Made by a program: the position numbers and the translations under genes
Assembly: GCA_937895935.1 (NCBI GenBank)
Contig: CALBKX010000005.1
Coordinates: 1 to 63,149, forward strand
Length of the DNA stretch: 63,149 nt
Source: an uncultured Clostridia bacterium
Lineage (GTDB): Bacteria > Bacillota > Clostridia > Christensenellales > UBA1242
Reading direction: 5' to 3'
Notes under the pieces: model-generated
The model's database searches: none
Told to the model about the DNA's origin: nothing
Seen by the model: only the letters and a program-made list of their open reading frames with translations
Part shown: in pieces, positions 25,956 through 34,132 of the stretch
Layout of the letters: each line of letters opens with the position of its first letter
Numbering within the stretch: the first letter of the stretch is position 1

Positions 25956-26357
25956 CTATTCTCCTTTATCTTCTTTTTTGGTTTTTTTAGATTCTTTAAC
26001 TGCTTTTTTAGCATCTTTTTTTGTAGCTTTTACAAATTCTTTATCTAAAGATGCACCGCATTTTGCACATATACGTACATTTTTGCCATCAATTTCTTTG
26101 TGTTTAACTCTTGTTGCTTTACCACAAGTTGAGCAAACTACCATAACATTTGAAGCTTCAATAGGAGCAGATTTTTTAATAATTCCACCCTTATCTTGTT
26201 GTGATTTTGGTTTTTGATGTTTAGTAACAACATTTATTCCATCTACAAGAACTTTACCAGTTTTTGGAGAAACTTCTAAAACGTCAGCAGTTTTGCCTTT
26301 TTCTTTACCAGTGATTACTAAAACTTTATCACCTTTTTTAACAAATGATTTTGCCAT
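25956..26357 (-). CDS. rplX: ribosomal protein L24 with zinc-ribbon-like motif and lysine-rich tail
   Basis: 133 residues, an early assembly protein near the exit tunnel. KOW motif in VKKGDKVLVITGKEKGKTA, then GINVVTKHQKPKSQQDKGGI. The middle carries C75-x2-C78 and C97-x2-C100 (CSTCGK, CAKCGA), a zinc-ribbon arrangement seen in some lineages. After residue 105 the protein has a Lys/Glu-rich tail of about 28 residues, longer than usual. Confidence 0.97.
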   Translation of the reverse strand: MAKSFVKKGDKVLVITGKEKGKTADVLEVSPKTGKVLVDGINVVTKHQKPKSQQDKGGIIKKSAPIEASNVMVVCSTCGKATRVKHKEIDGKNVRICAKCGASLDKEFVKATKKDAKKAVKESKKTKKEDKGE

Positions 26358-26372
26358 TTTATTTCTCCTTTA

Positions 26373-26741
26373 TTATATAACTTCTGGTGCAAGTGAAATA
26401 ATTTTCATATATCCCTTGTCACGAAGTTCTCTTGCAATAGGTCCAAAAATACGAGTACCTTTTGGTTGTCCTTGTTCATCAATAATTACAGCAGCATTGT
26501 CATCAAAACGGATATGAGAGCCATCTGGTCTTTGAAGACCTTTTGATGTTCTAACTATAACGGCTTTAACAACATCGCCTTTTTTAACGCTACCGCCAGG
26601 GATAGCAGATTTTACAGAAGCAATAATCACATCTCCGATGTTACCACTTCTTCTAAATGATCCACCTAATACTCTAATGCACATAATAACTTTAGCACCA
26701 GTGTTGTCGGCTACTTTTAATCTAGTTTGTGGTTGTACCAT
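26373..26741 (-). CDS. rplN: ribosomal protein L14
   Basis: 122 residues. MVQPQTRLKVADNTGAKVIM, then IGDVIIASVKSAIPGGSVKK and TRIFGPIARELRDKGYMKII, fit the family exactly. It is a highly conserved protein at the inter-subunit bridge with typical length. Confidence 0.98.
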   Translation of the reverse strand: MVQPQTRLKVADNTGAKVIMCIRVLGGSFRRSGNIGDVIIASVKSAIPGGSVKKGDVVKAVIVRTSKGLQRPDGSHIRFDDNAAVIIDEQGQPKGTRIFGPIARELRDKGYMKIISLAPEVI

Positions 26742-26754
26742 AACTTGCTACCTC

Positions 26755-27021
26755 CTACTTAGCTTTTTCAACGATTCTAACAACACGATAGTATTTGTCT
26801 TTAGAAAGGTGACGGGTTTCCATAATTTCAACTACATCACCAAGTCCACATTCATTTTTCTCATCGTGAGCTTTGAATTTTGTTGTTCTTTTTACGACTT
26901 TTTTATAAAGTGGATGTTTAACATTGTCAACAATGCTAACAACTACTGTTTTATCCATTTTTCCAGCGCTTACAACAGTACCTTGTCTTGTAGGGCGGTT
27001 GTTTCTTTCTAAATTTTCCAT
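26755..27021 (-). CDS. rpsQ: ribosomal protein S17
   Basis: 88 residues, OB-fold, binds 16S helix 11. RQGTVVSAGKMDKTVVVSIV and YKKVVKRTTKFKAHDEKNEC are diagnostic, followed by GDVVEIMETRHLSKDKYYRV. Five nt separate it from rpmC. Confidence 0.98.
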   Translation of the reverse strand: MENLERNNRPTRQGTVVSAGKMDKTVVVSIVDNVKHPLYKKVVKRTTKFKAHDEKNECGLGDVVEIMETRHLSKDKYYRVVRIVEKAK

Positions 27022-27026
27022 ATTAC

Positions 27027-27215
27027 TTACGCCTTCCTTTCTCTTAATATTGTGTTTATTTTTGCAATATCTTTTTTAATGTTGTGAAGTTGCATTGGAT
27101 TAGATAAACTTCCTGTTGCTTGTGCGAAGCGAAGATTGAATAATTCTGACTTAAGTGATTTTAATTTTGTATTAAGTTCTTCTTCGCTCATTGCTCTAAT
27201 TTCAGCTACTTTCAT
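27027..27215 (-). CDS. rpmC: ribosomal protein L29
   Basis: 62 residues, a helical hairpin at the tunnel exit next to L23. MKVAEIRAMSEEELNTKLKS and ELFNLRFAQATGSLSNPMQL are conserved. Its start overlaps the end of rplP by one base. Confidence 0.97.
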   Translation of the reverse strand: MKVAEIRAMSEEELNTKLKSLKSELFNLRFAQATGSLSNPMQLHNIKKDIAKINTILRERKA

Positions 27216-27643
27216 TATTCAACTCCTCCTTCTAAATCAGCTTTTTTTACAAATTTTACTTTGCAAGGAAGTTTGTGTCCAGCAAGTCTTAATGCTTCTC
27301 TTGCGGTTTCTTCTGAAACGTCAGCGATTTCAAATAAAACTCTACCAGGTTTAACTTTTGCAACCCAAAATTCAGGACTACCTTTACCAGAACCCATACG
27401 AGTTTCTGCAGGTTTTTTAGTTACTGGGGTGTCTGGGAAAATATCAATCCAAACTTTACCACCACGTTTAATAAATCTTGTTAAAGCAACACGGGCTGCT
27501 TCAATTTGGTTAGATTTAATTTGACAAGGATCTAAAGTAACCAAACCATACTCGCCATAAGCAAGTTTATTACCACGAGTGCATTTACCAGTCATACGAC
27601 CACGTTGAACACGTCTTCTTTTTACTCTCTTAGGCATTAACAT
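27215..27643 (-). CDS. rplP: ribosomal protein L16
   Basis: 142 residues, needed for A-site tRNA positioning. MLMPKRVKRRRVQRGRMTGK opens the protein and KPAETRMGSGKGSPEFWVA is the conserved loop. The start at 27643 has AGGAGG 9 nt upstream and overlaps the rpsC end by 14 nt, so the two are coupled; the longer upstream frame has no support. Confidence 0.97.
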   Translation of the reverse strand: MLMPKRVKRRRVQRGRMTGKCTRGNKLAYGEYGLVTLDPCQIKSNQIEAARVALTRFIKRGGKVWIDIFPDTPVTKKPAETRMGSGKGSPEFWVAKVKPGRVLFEIADVSEETAREALRLAGHKLPCKVKFVKKADLEGGVE

Positions 27644-28310
27644 TTGGCTTTTCCTCCTTTGCTTCATCTTTTGTGCCTAAAATATCGCCTTTATAAATCC
27701 AGCATTTAACACCAAGTTTACCATAATCTGTGTAAGCTGCTGCAACACCGTAGTCGATATCTGCACGTATTGTTTGAAGAGGAAGAGAACCTTCCATATA
27801 ACGTTCTGTTCTTGCAATAGTGCTTGCACCATCAACAACACCGCTAACCTGTACTTTACATCCTTTAGCTCCAGCTTTCATAACTTTTTGGATAGCTTGT
27901 TTTAAAGCACGGCGGAAAGCGATACGTTTTTCAAGTTGTCCTGCAACGCTTTCAGCTACTAACTGAGCATCTAGGTCAACTTTTTTAACTTCTTTAATAT
28001 TAATAAACAAATTTTTTGTTGGTTTAATAATTTTAGAAAGTTGTTTTTTAATAACTTCAATATTTGCACCTTTTTGTCCGATTAAAACTGCTGGACGACC
28101 AGTGTAAATATTGATAACCAATTTTTCTTTAGTTCTTTCAATAACAATTTTTGATATTGATGCTTGAGCATATTCTTTGTTTAAGAATTTTCTAATTTTA
28201 TTGTCTTCAAGAAGAAATTTAGCAAAGTCTTCTTTACTAGCATACCAAGTAGAATCCCAAGGTTTGTTAATACCAATTCTAAGCCCGATTGGGCTAACTT
28301 TTTGTCCCAT
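27630..28310 (-). CDS. rpsC: ribosomal protein S3
   Basis: 226 residues. N-terminal MGQKVSPIGLRIGINKPWDS, a KH domain with GRPAVLIGQKGANIEVIKKQ (residues about 65-90), and a C-terminal domain with RIAFRRALKQAIQKVMKAGA and GRL/IARTERYMEGSLPLQTIR-type sequence. It forms the mRNA entry pore with S4 and S5. Its last codons overlap the rplP start. Confidence 0.98.
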   Translation of the reverse strand: MGQKVSPIGLRIGINKPWDSTWYASKEDFAKFLLEDNKIRKFLNKEYAQASISKIVIERTKEKLVINIYTGRPAVLIGQKGANIEVIKKQLSKIIKPTKNLFINIKEVKKVDLDAQLVAESVAGQLEKRIAFRRALKQAIQKVMKAGAKGCKVQVSGVVDGASTIARTERYMEGSLPLQTIRADIDYGVAAAYTDYGKLGVKCWIYKGDILGTKDEAKEEKPNVNA

Positions 28311-28322
28311 ACTTTGCCTCCT

Positions 28323-28712
28323 TTATTCCTTTACACCATCAAGATAAACTGTGATGTGACAAGTTCTTTTTAATAATCTGTTTGCTCTGCCTCTTGCACG
28401 GATATCCAAACGTTTGAGTGTTGGTCCTGGGCAAACATAACATTCATCAACAACAAGGTCAGATTTTGCTAAGCCTTTATTGTTTTCAGCATTTGCAAGT
28501 GCTGATTTTACAAGTTTTAAGCAAACTTCTGCAGCTGCAGTTGTTTGGTTTGCTAAAATAGCCATAGCTTCTTCAACTTTTTTACCTCTGATTGTATCAA
28601 GAGTAATTCTAACTTTTGAAGGGCTCATTCTAACATATTTAACAGTAGCGAATGCTCTTGTGTCTGCATTTTTTGCTCTTGTTAAAGCTTTTTCTTTAAT
28701 TCTAGTTGCCAT
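28323..28712 (-). CDS. rplV: ribosomal protein L22
   Basis: 129 residues. AFATVKYVRMSPSKVRITLD near the start, and a C-terminal RIDIRARGRANRL-like loop (LKRLDIRARGRANRLLKRTC) that lines the exit tunnel with L4. Start at 28712; the leading 20 residues are a charged extension. It is 8 nt after rpsS. Confidence 0.97.
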   Translation of the reverse strand: MATRIKEKALTRAKNADTRAFATVKYVRMSPSKVRITLDTIRGKKVEEAMAILANQTTAAAEVCLKLVKSALANAENNKGLAKSDLVVDECYVCPGPTLKRLDIRARGRANRLLKRTCHITVYLDGVKE

Positions 28713-28720
28713 AAATACCT

Positions 28721-29011
28721 CTAATTACCAGCCTTTGCTGTAGTTGCCGACTTTTGACCTGCGTGACCTTTAAAGGTTCTTGTTGGAGCAAATTCACCAA
28801 GTTTATGACCAACCATTTCAGCTGTGCAGTAAACTGGGATATGTTTTTTGCCATTGTGAACAGCAAAAGTAAATCCAACAAATTCAGGATATATTGTAGA
28901 AGAACGTGACCAAGTTTTGATAGGTTTTTTATTGCCAGATTGGTTCATTTCTTCAACTCTTTTCAATAATTTTGAAAAAACATAAGGTTTTTTCTTTAAA
29001 CTTCTACTCAT
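28721..29011 (-). CDS. rpsS: ribosomal protein S19
   Basis: 96 residues, 30S head, complexed with S13. MSRSLKKKPYVFSKLLKRVE, WSRSSTIYPEFVGFTFAVHN and MVGHKLGEFAPTRTFKGHAG are highly conserved. It lies between rplB and rplV. Confidence 0.98.
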   Translation of the reverse strand: MSRSLKKKPYVFSKLLKRVEEMNQSGNKKPIKTWSRSSTIYPEFVGFTFAVHNGKKHIPVYCTAEMVGHKLGEFAPTRTFKGHAGQKSATTAKAGN

Positions 29012-29027
29012 ACTTTAACCGTCCTCC

Positions 29028-29855
29028 TTATTTACTTCTTCTCTTAACAATTAACTTGTTAGATGCTTTTTTAGATTTTCTTGTCTTGTAACCAAGAGCA
29101 GGTTTACCCCAAGGTGTAACTGGAGAAGCCATACCAACAGGTGACTTACCTTCACCACCACCGTGTGGGTGATCATTAGGGTTCATAACAACACCACGAA
29201 CTGATGGTCTTACGCCCATATGACGTTTTCTACCAGCTTTTCCTAAAGATACAAGTTCGTGATCTGTGTTACCAACTGTACCAATAGTTGCTTTGCAATT
29301 TAAAAGAACTTTTCTCATCTCGCCTGATGGAAGTCTTAAAGTTGCATAATCGCCTTCTTTAGCCATTAAACTGATTTCCATACCAGCTGAACGTCCCATT
29401 TTTCCGCCTCTTCCAGCATCAAATTCAACATTGTGAACAACTGTACCAACAGGTATGCAAGAAAGTGGAAGTGCATTACCAACTTTAATTTCAGCATTTT
29501 CGCCACTCATAACGGTGTCGCCAACGTTAAGACCAACTGGAGCTAAAATGTAACGTTTTTCACCATCAGCATAGTTAAGTAATGCGATAAATGCTGAACG
29601 GTTTGGATCATATTCAATGCTTGCAACTTTTGCAGGTACATTGTCTTTATTTCTTTTGAAATCTATGATTCTGTATTTTTTTCTATTGCCACCGCCAATG
29701 TGACGAGTGGTGATTTTGCCTTGAGCATTTCTGCCAGCAGTTTTCTTTAAAGAAACTGTCAATGATTTTTCAGGAGTTTTTTTAGTTACTTCTTCAAAAG
29801 TCAATGTTGAATAGCTTCTTGAACCAGCAGATGTAGGTTTTCTATTTCTAATCAT
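29028..29855 (-). CDS. rplB: ribosomal protein L2
   Basis: 275 residues, one of the most conserved 50S proteins, close to the peptidyl-transferase centre. Conserved blocks are GRNAQGKITTRHIGGGNRKK, HNVEFDAGRGGKMGRSAGM and the C-terminal RPSVRGVVMNPNDHPHGGGE followed by TPWGKPALGYKTR. The His in the DHPHGGG loop is present. Confidence 0.98.
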   Translation of the reverse strand: MIRNRKPTSAGSRSYSTLTFEEVTKKTPEKSLTVSLKKTAGRNAQGKITTRHIGGGNRKKYRIIDFKRNKDNVPAKVASIEYDPNRSAFIALLNYADGEKRYILAPVGLNVGDTVMSGENAEIKVGNALPLSCIPVGTVVHNVEFDAGRGGKMGRSAGMEISLMAKEGDYATLRLPSGEMRKVLLNCKATIGTVGNTDHELVSLGKAGRKRHMGVRPSVRGVVMNPNDHPHGGGEGKSPVGMASPVTPWGKPALGYKTRKSKKASNKLIVKRRSK

Positions 29856-29870
29856 AACTAATTACTCCTT

Positions 29871-30173
29871 TTATTGTAAACTGTCGAAGAATGCGATTGT
29901 TTTGCTATCTTTAGTAAGAGTAACAATTGCTTTTTTGTAATCGCTAGTTTTACCAACTGTTCTTCCACGTTTAGTGTTTTGTGTTTTTGTTTTACCTTTA
30001 ACATTTAAGGTATTTACTTTTTCTACTTTAACATCAAAGATTTCTTCAATAGCTTTTCTGATTTCAACTTTGTTTGCGTCTTTAGCAACTTTAAAAGTGT
30101 AAACTTTGTTTTTTAAGCCTTGATAACTTTTTTCTGTTAAGATAGGTTTAATTATAATATCGTGTGCTTTCAT
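29871..30173 (-). CDS. rplW: ribosomal protein L23
   Basis: 100 residues, the docking site for trigger factor and SRP at the tunnel exit. IIKPILTEKSYQGLKNKVYT and ANKVEIRKAIEEIFDVKVEK match the family. It overlaps the end of rplD by one base. Confidence 0.97.
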   Translation of the reverse strand: MKAHDIIIKPILTEKSYQGLKNKVYTFKVAKDANKVEIRKAIEEIFDVKVEKVNTLNVKGKTKTQNTKRGRTVGKTSDYKKAIVTLTKDSKTIAFFDSLQ

Positions 30174-30796
30174 TATTCTGCGTAAGCCTCCTCGATTGAT
30201 TTAACAGCATCAAGTGTTAAAACTATTTGTTTGTTTTTAACAACTTCGCTAACATTTAAAAGGTTTGCAGTAGTAACATCAACTCTTTGGATGTTGTTTG
30301 ATGCACGTAAAACGTCATCATTTTTCTCATTTAATACAACACAAACTGTTTTATCAAATTTGAAAGTATCTAAGAATTTTTGTACTTCTTTTGTTTTAAC
30401 TTGATCTAAAGCAAATTTATCTAAGATAACAACTTCGTTTTGTGCAAGTTTTTGAGAAAGTGCAGAAACAAGAGCTGTACGTTTAGCAAATTTGTTAACC
30501 TTTTTAGAAAAATCTCTTGGTTTTGGAGCAAATACAACACCACCACCAACGAATTGTGGACCTTTAGTTGAGCCTTGACGAGCGTGACCAGTGTGTTTTT
30601 GTTTCCAAGGTTTTTTAGCGTGACCTCTAACTTCACTGCGAGTTAAAGTACTTTTTGTTCCTTGACGAAGATTAGCATCCTGAGCAACAACAACTTCGTG
30701 AATTAATGCTTCATTATATTCAGCACCAAAAACCGAATCGTTAAGTTCAATTTCAGCAACTTCGGCATTTTGCATATTATAAACTTTAGCTTTCAT
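30173..30796 (-). CDS. rplD: ribosomal protein L4
   Basis: 207 residues. A beta/alpha globular domain plus the long tunnel loop (residues about 45-95: RQGTKSTLTRSEVRGHAKKP, then WKQKHTGHARQGSTKGPQFV). In gamma-proteobacteria L4 also represses the S10 operon through the leader RNA. A leader of about 355 nt exists here, but control by L4 in this organism is inference. Confidence 0.97.
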   Translation of the reverse strand: MKAKVYNMQNAEVAEIELNDSVFGAEYNEALIHEVVVAQDANLRQGTKSTLTRSEVRGHAKKPWKQKHTGHARQGSTKGPQFVGGGVVFAPKPRDFSKKVNKFAKRTALVSALSQKLAQNEVVILDKFALDQVKTKEVQKFLDTFKFDKTVCVVLNEKNDDVLRASNNIQRVDVTTANLLNVSEVVKNKQIVLTLDAVKSIEEAYAE

Positions 30797-30816
30797 ATAT
30801 ATCGTTACCTCTTTTG

Positions 30817-31449
30817 TTATGCTTTAACGCTTTCTTTAATTGTAACGATTGTGCCTCTAGGACCTGGCAAGCAACCTTTAATTAAAAGAATGTTACGGGC
30901 AGTATCGACTTTAACAATTTCCAAGTTTTGGATTGTTACTTGCTCGTGACCATATTGGCCTGGCATATGTTTGTTTTTGAAAACTCTTGATGGAGTTGAG
31001 TTTGCACTCATTGAACCAACTTCTCTATGAACTAATGAAACACCGTGTGTCATTTTTAATCTATGTTGATTCCATCTTTGGATAACACCTGTGAAACCAC
31101 GACCTCTTGTAAGACCTGTTACGTCAACTTTGTCATTTTCATCAAAGATGTCGCAAGTGATGTCTTTTCCGATTTCATAGTCACGAGCATTATCTAATTT
31201 AAGTTCTCTTAAAATTCTGTGTGCTGGAACGTTTGCTTTTTTGTAAACGCCAAGTTGAGCTTTGTTAACTCTGTTTTCTTTTTGCTCATCGAATGCAACA
31301 ACCACACAATTGTAGCCTTCTTTGTCTTCAGTCTTTTTTTGAACGACTGTGCAAGGACCAGCCTCAACGACTGTAACTGGAACAACCAAACCATCGGTAG
31401 TGAAGATTTGAGTCATACCAAGTTTTTTACCTATTATAGCTTTTTTCAT
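30817..31449 (-). CDS. rplC: ribosomal protein L3
   Basis: 210 residues. MKKAIIGKKLGMTQIFTTDG opens the protein. The central loop near the peptidyl-transferase centre includes GRGFTGVIQRWN and HGVSLVHREVGSMSANSTPS, then MPGQYGHEQVTIQNLEIV. It is the second gene of the cluster, 25 nt after rpsJ. Confidence 0.98.
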   Translation of the reverse strand: MKKAIIGKKLGMTQIFTTDGLVVPVTVVEAGPCTVVQKKTEDKEGYNCVVVAFDEQKENRVNKAQLGVYKKANVPAHRILRELKLDNARDYEIGKDITCDIFDENDKVDVTGLTRGRGFTGVIQRWNQHRLKMTHGVSLVHREVGSMSANSTPSRVFKNKHMPGQYGHEQVTIQNLEIVKVDTARNILLIKGCLPGPRGTIVTIKESVKA

Positions 31450-31474
31450 TTACTTCTCCTTCCTTTTAGTTTGA

Positions 31475-31786
31475 TTATATTTTGATGTTGATATCAACAC
31501 CTGCAGGTAAATCTATTTTCATAAATGAATCTATAGTTTTAGAATTGGTTGGATAAATATCAATCATTCTTTGGTGAGTTCTAGATTCAAATTGTTCACG
31601 ACTATCTTTGTGCTTGTGTGGTGAACGGATAACTGTTACAACTTCTCTTTTTGTTGGAAGTGCAATAGGACCTACCACTTTGGCACCGTTCTTTTCGGCA
31701 GTGCCAATAATTTTTTCAACCGCACTGTCAAGCAAAACGTGGTCATAAGATTTAACTTTGATTCTGATTTTTTGCTTTGTTGCCAT
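31475..31786 (-). CDS. rpsJ: ribosomal protein S10
   Basis: 103 residues, first gene of the long cluster. KIRIKVKSYDHVLLDSAVEK, GPIALPTKREVVTVIRSPHK and the C-terminal DLPAGVDINIKI are diagnostic. S10 also acts as NusE in antitermination. AGGAGGATATAAAAAT precedes the ATG. Confidence 0.98.
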   Translation of the reverse strand: MATKQKIRIKVKSYDHVLLDSAVEKIIGTAEKNGAKVVGPIALPTKREVVTVIRSPHKHKDSREQFESRTHQRMIDIYPTNSKTIDSFMKIDLPAGVDINIKI

Positions 31787-32141
31787 ATATTTTTATATCC
31801 TCCTGTAATACTCTCCCAATAACTTTTTTCTTTTTTTGCATAAATTGGAACACTATGCCGTGTGTTCACATTGCTACGAGCAATAAAAAAAGAGGAAATG
31901 TTATTGATTAATTTAGTGAATTAATAATGATAAATTTTAAACATTGTTTCAATATCAATTATAAATTATCAATTAAAACAGACTCTTTTTAAAGTGACTA
32001 ATTATTTGTCCTAAATATTAAAGTCACAAAAAGCGTTATTAGTCGCCTTGATCAAAAGCCAAGACTTGTCCGCACAAATTCTCTTTTACCGATTGCACTG
32101 GCAAAAGTAACCTTGTGTTTCAACCCGATTTTTTCCGTAGT
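31787..32141 (-). ncRNA. 5-prime leader of the S10-spc-alpha cluster
   Basis: About 355 nt lie between the predicted start point and rpsJ. Several hairpins are visible: GTGAC...GTCAC extended by TTTAATATTT / AAATAATTA (31994-32027), ATTGCT / AGCAAT (31870-31884) and GAACAC / GTGTTC near 31850. The segment 32077-32106 matches the rpsM leader at 23 of 30 aligned positions. Such a long structured leader suggests attenuation or r-protein autoregulation, but it is not a leader I can name. Confidence 0.5.
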
Positions 32142-32147
32142 CGATAC

Positions 32148-32177
32148 ATACTATCACACCCAAGCCCAATATGTCAA
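32148..32177 (-). promoter_or_regulatory. main promoter of the ribosomal cluster
   Basis: Perfect -35 TTGACA, 18 nt, TAGTAT with an upstream TGA (extended -10). Start point predicted near 32141. It is the strongest promoter-like sequence upstream of rpsJ. Confidence 0.65.
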
Positions 32178-32309
32178 CAGTTTTTTAGAAAATAACATCG
32201 AATCTTTCAAATTGTTTAAATGTATTATTAAGATTAATAACAATGCCTAAATTAAAATGTCTAAAAAAAGCAAAAAATGAAAATTACATTTCATTCCTTG
32301 CTTTAATAA

Positions 32310-32900
32310 TTATAAACTATTTCTAAGTTCAATTGCTCTATTTAGTGTAACCTCATCAGCATACTCAAGGTCAGTCCCCATAGACACACCTTGAGCAATT
32401 CGTGTAACTTTCACACCAAAAGGTTTTAAAAGTTCTGCTATATAGTAAGCGGTGGTATCCCCCGGAACATCAGGATTGGTTGCCATAATTACTTCCTTTG
32501 TATGATGTTTTTGGACACGTGCAACAAGTTCCTTTATTCTTATATCATTTGGAGATTTATGCTCTAAAGGATTTATGCAACCGTGCAAAACGTGAAAAGC
32601 ACCATTAAAGTTTTTAAGTTTTTCCATAATAGCAACATCTTTTGGTTCTGCCACAACACATATTATTTCTGCATTATTTTTCAAACAATGGTCACAAATT
32701 TCTTTTTCAGAAAAATTACCACACTCTTTACAAAAATGGATGTTTTGTTTTGCGTCTATCAAACTTTGAGCAAAATTATTTACATCTTCCATTTTCATAT
32801 TTAACACGCCGTAAGCATATCTTTGTGCAGTTTTATATCCAACACCCGGCAATGCTCTAAATGCCGAGATTAGTTTGGATAGTTTATCTAAGTCACTCAT
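32310..32900 (-). CDS. recR: recombination protein RecR
   Basis: 196 residues. Acts with RecO/RecF to load RecA at gaps. Helix-hairpin-helix region FRALPGVGYKTAQRYAY (about 12-30), a four-cysteine zinc finger (HFCKECGNFSEKEICDHC), and a Toprim domain beginning ICVVAEPKDVAIMEK and including NPDVPGDTTAYYI. Start: AAGGATTATAAT precedes the ATG at 32900; an upstream ATG eight codons earlier is less likely. It belongs to the dnaX-ybaB-recR set but is separated from ybaB by 379 nt. Confidence 0.96.
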   Translation of the reverse strand: MSDLDKLSKLISAFRALPGVGYKTAQRYAYGVLNMKMEDVNNFAQSLIDAKQNIHFCKECGNFSEKEICDHCLKNNAEIICVVAEPKDVAIMEKLKNFNGAFHVLHGCINPLEHKSPNDIRIKELVARVQKHHTKEVIMATNPDVPGDTTAYYIAELLKPFGVKVTRIAQGVSMGTDLEYADEVTLNRAIELRNSL

Positions 32901-32924
32901 ATTATAATCCTTTTTATCAATCAT

Positions 32925-33279
32925 TATCTCTTAAAATATTTTAATTATTTAACTATGTGACGTTGCCTTGCTCTATTTTACTTGCAAATCAATTTGCAAA
33001 CGCAAACTCGCAAAAAAATCAATGTATTATAGATTTATCGTGGAGAGTGCGTTAAGCAACTTAAAATTTTGATTTATTCAAATTTATTTGTCCCCTTAAA
33101 TGAACCTTTGAATAGTATTACAAGGAGCGACAAACCAAAAAGCAAGCAATATATATGCTTGCATTTAGAGTTTGTTCTGGCATATACCTAAATCACAAGA
33201 AAGTGCAAAATTTTAATTTTGCAAATTCTGTAGTATTAATTTTAAATTTGTTTCAAAAATTACTTCCAATATTTTTTAA
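32925..33279. other. intergenic region between ybaB and recR with several hairpins
   Basis: About 350 nt without a supported gene. Palindromes: TTGCAAAT-CA-ATTTGCAA near 32982-32999; GCAAGCA / TGCTTGC at 33142-33162, followed by TTTTTGG on the minus strand (listed as a terminator); and TGCAAAATT-TT-AATTTTGCA near 33206. I looked for SRP RNA conserved loops here and did not find them. Confidence 0.4.
33142..33162 (-). terminator. weak terminator after ybaB
   Basis: Seven-bp stem GCAAGCA / TGCTTGC with a 7-nt AT loop, followed by TTTTTGG in the minus direction. It may limit readthrough into recR. Confidence 0.45.
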
Positions 33280-33612
33280 CTACATTCCCGGTATTTGTGG
33301 CACGCTTGCTTTTTCTTCTTTTTCAATTTGAGAAAGAGCATCATTAACTCCTGCAATCAATAAGTCCTGCAACGTTTCAATATCGTCCACATCAACAACT
33401 GCTGGTTTTATAGAAATGTTAGTCACTTTTCTGTCACCAGTCATAGTTACTTGAACCATTCCTCCCCCAACTGATGCAGTAAATTCTTTTGCCTCTAATT
33501 CTTCTTTCGCTTTTTGCATATCTTCTTGCATTTTTTGGGCTTGACGCATTAAGTTTTGTAAATTCGCACCACCGAATCCTCCGCCAAAACCACCTCTAAA
33601 ATTATTATTCAT
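33280..33612 (-). CDS. ybaB: YbaB/EbfC family nucleoid-associated protein
   Basis: 110 residues. A glycine-rich N-terminus (RGGFGGGFGGANLQNLMRQA) is followed by the helical core MQEDMQKAKEELEAKEFTAS and VGGGMVQVTMTGDRKVTNI, which are conserved in the dimeric DNA-binding family. It sits between dnaX and recR as in most bacteria. The start has GGAG about 6 nt upstream. Confidence 0.93.
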   Translation of the reverse strand: MNNNFRGGFGGGFGGANLQNLMRQAQKMQEDMQKAKEELEAKEFTASVGGGMVQVTMTGDRKVTNISIKPAVVDVDDIETLQDLLIAGVNDALSQIEKEEKASVPQIPGM

Positions 33613-33733
33613 ATTAAATCTCCTTTATTTGACGATATTTTGATTACATTTAATTAAAACAATTATTTTTTATTTATTAATAAATTATTAAAAATTAATT
33701 AAAAAATATTTTAGTTAATATTTTACTAGTCAA

Positions 33734-34132
33734 TTATTCAATAATTAATTTATCCCCAAAAATATTTTTTAAATTTAAAATATCTTCTTGGCTTTTTGTT
33801 AATTTTTTTTCTTTTTTAATAATTTCAAACTTATTTATTCCAAAATTATTTAAAGCATTTTTTAAATCTTTATAATTTTCCTCTGATTTAAGTAAATCAT
33901 ATAAAAAATCTTCAGTTGTATTTATATAAAATATATCATTTTCTTTTGTTACATCGGTTATATCACCACAAGCAATATGGAGTGCCACAGCGTGATGTTC
34001 TCTTAAATAAATTATAACCTTTCCCCAAATAGTTCTAGGTGAAGCATTTAGGTTATTTTGATTTGTTTCAATATGTTTTTGTGTTTGATTAGTTATAATT
34101 TGTTTATATTCTAATTTAGTTCGTTTTTTTTT
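33734..34132 (-). CDS. dnaX: C-terminal (tau) segment of dnaX in the -1 frame
   Basis: 132 residues reading on from dnaX after a shift of -1 at the A10 run (34124-34133). The frame is open through the slip site: a charged linker (KRTKLEYKQIITNQ), then a conserved tau C-terminal fold with TIWGKVIIYLREHHAVALHI, DIFYINTTEDFLYDLLKSEE and NALNNFGINKFEIIKKEK. This matches the WGK...L module of DnaX tau proteins, which contacts the polymerase and helicase. On its own it has only a GTG start without a ribosome site, so it is not a separate gene. Confidence 0.75.
   Translation of the reverse strand, partial: KKKRTKLEYKQIITNQTQKHIETNQNNLNASPRTIWGKVIIYLREHHAVALHIACGDITDVTKENDIFYINTTEDFLYDLLKSEENYKDLKNALNNFGINKFEIIKKEKKLTKSQEDILNLKNIFGDKLIIE

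Noticed and set aside
32925..33279. SRP RNA or another known RNA between ybaB and recR
   Set aside because: The conserved SRP loop and GGAAGC-type sequences are absent on both strands; only simple hairpins are visible.
33734..33988. Independent 84-residue gene
   Set aside because: GTG start without a ribosome site; the frame extends upstream to the A10 run and matches the tau C-terminus.
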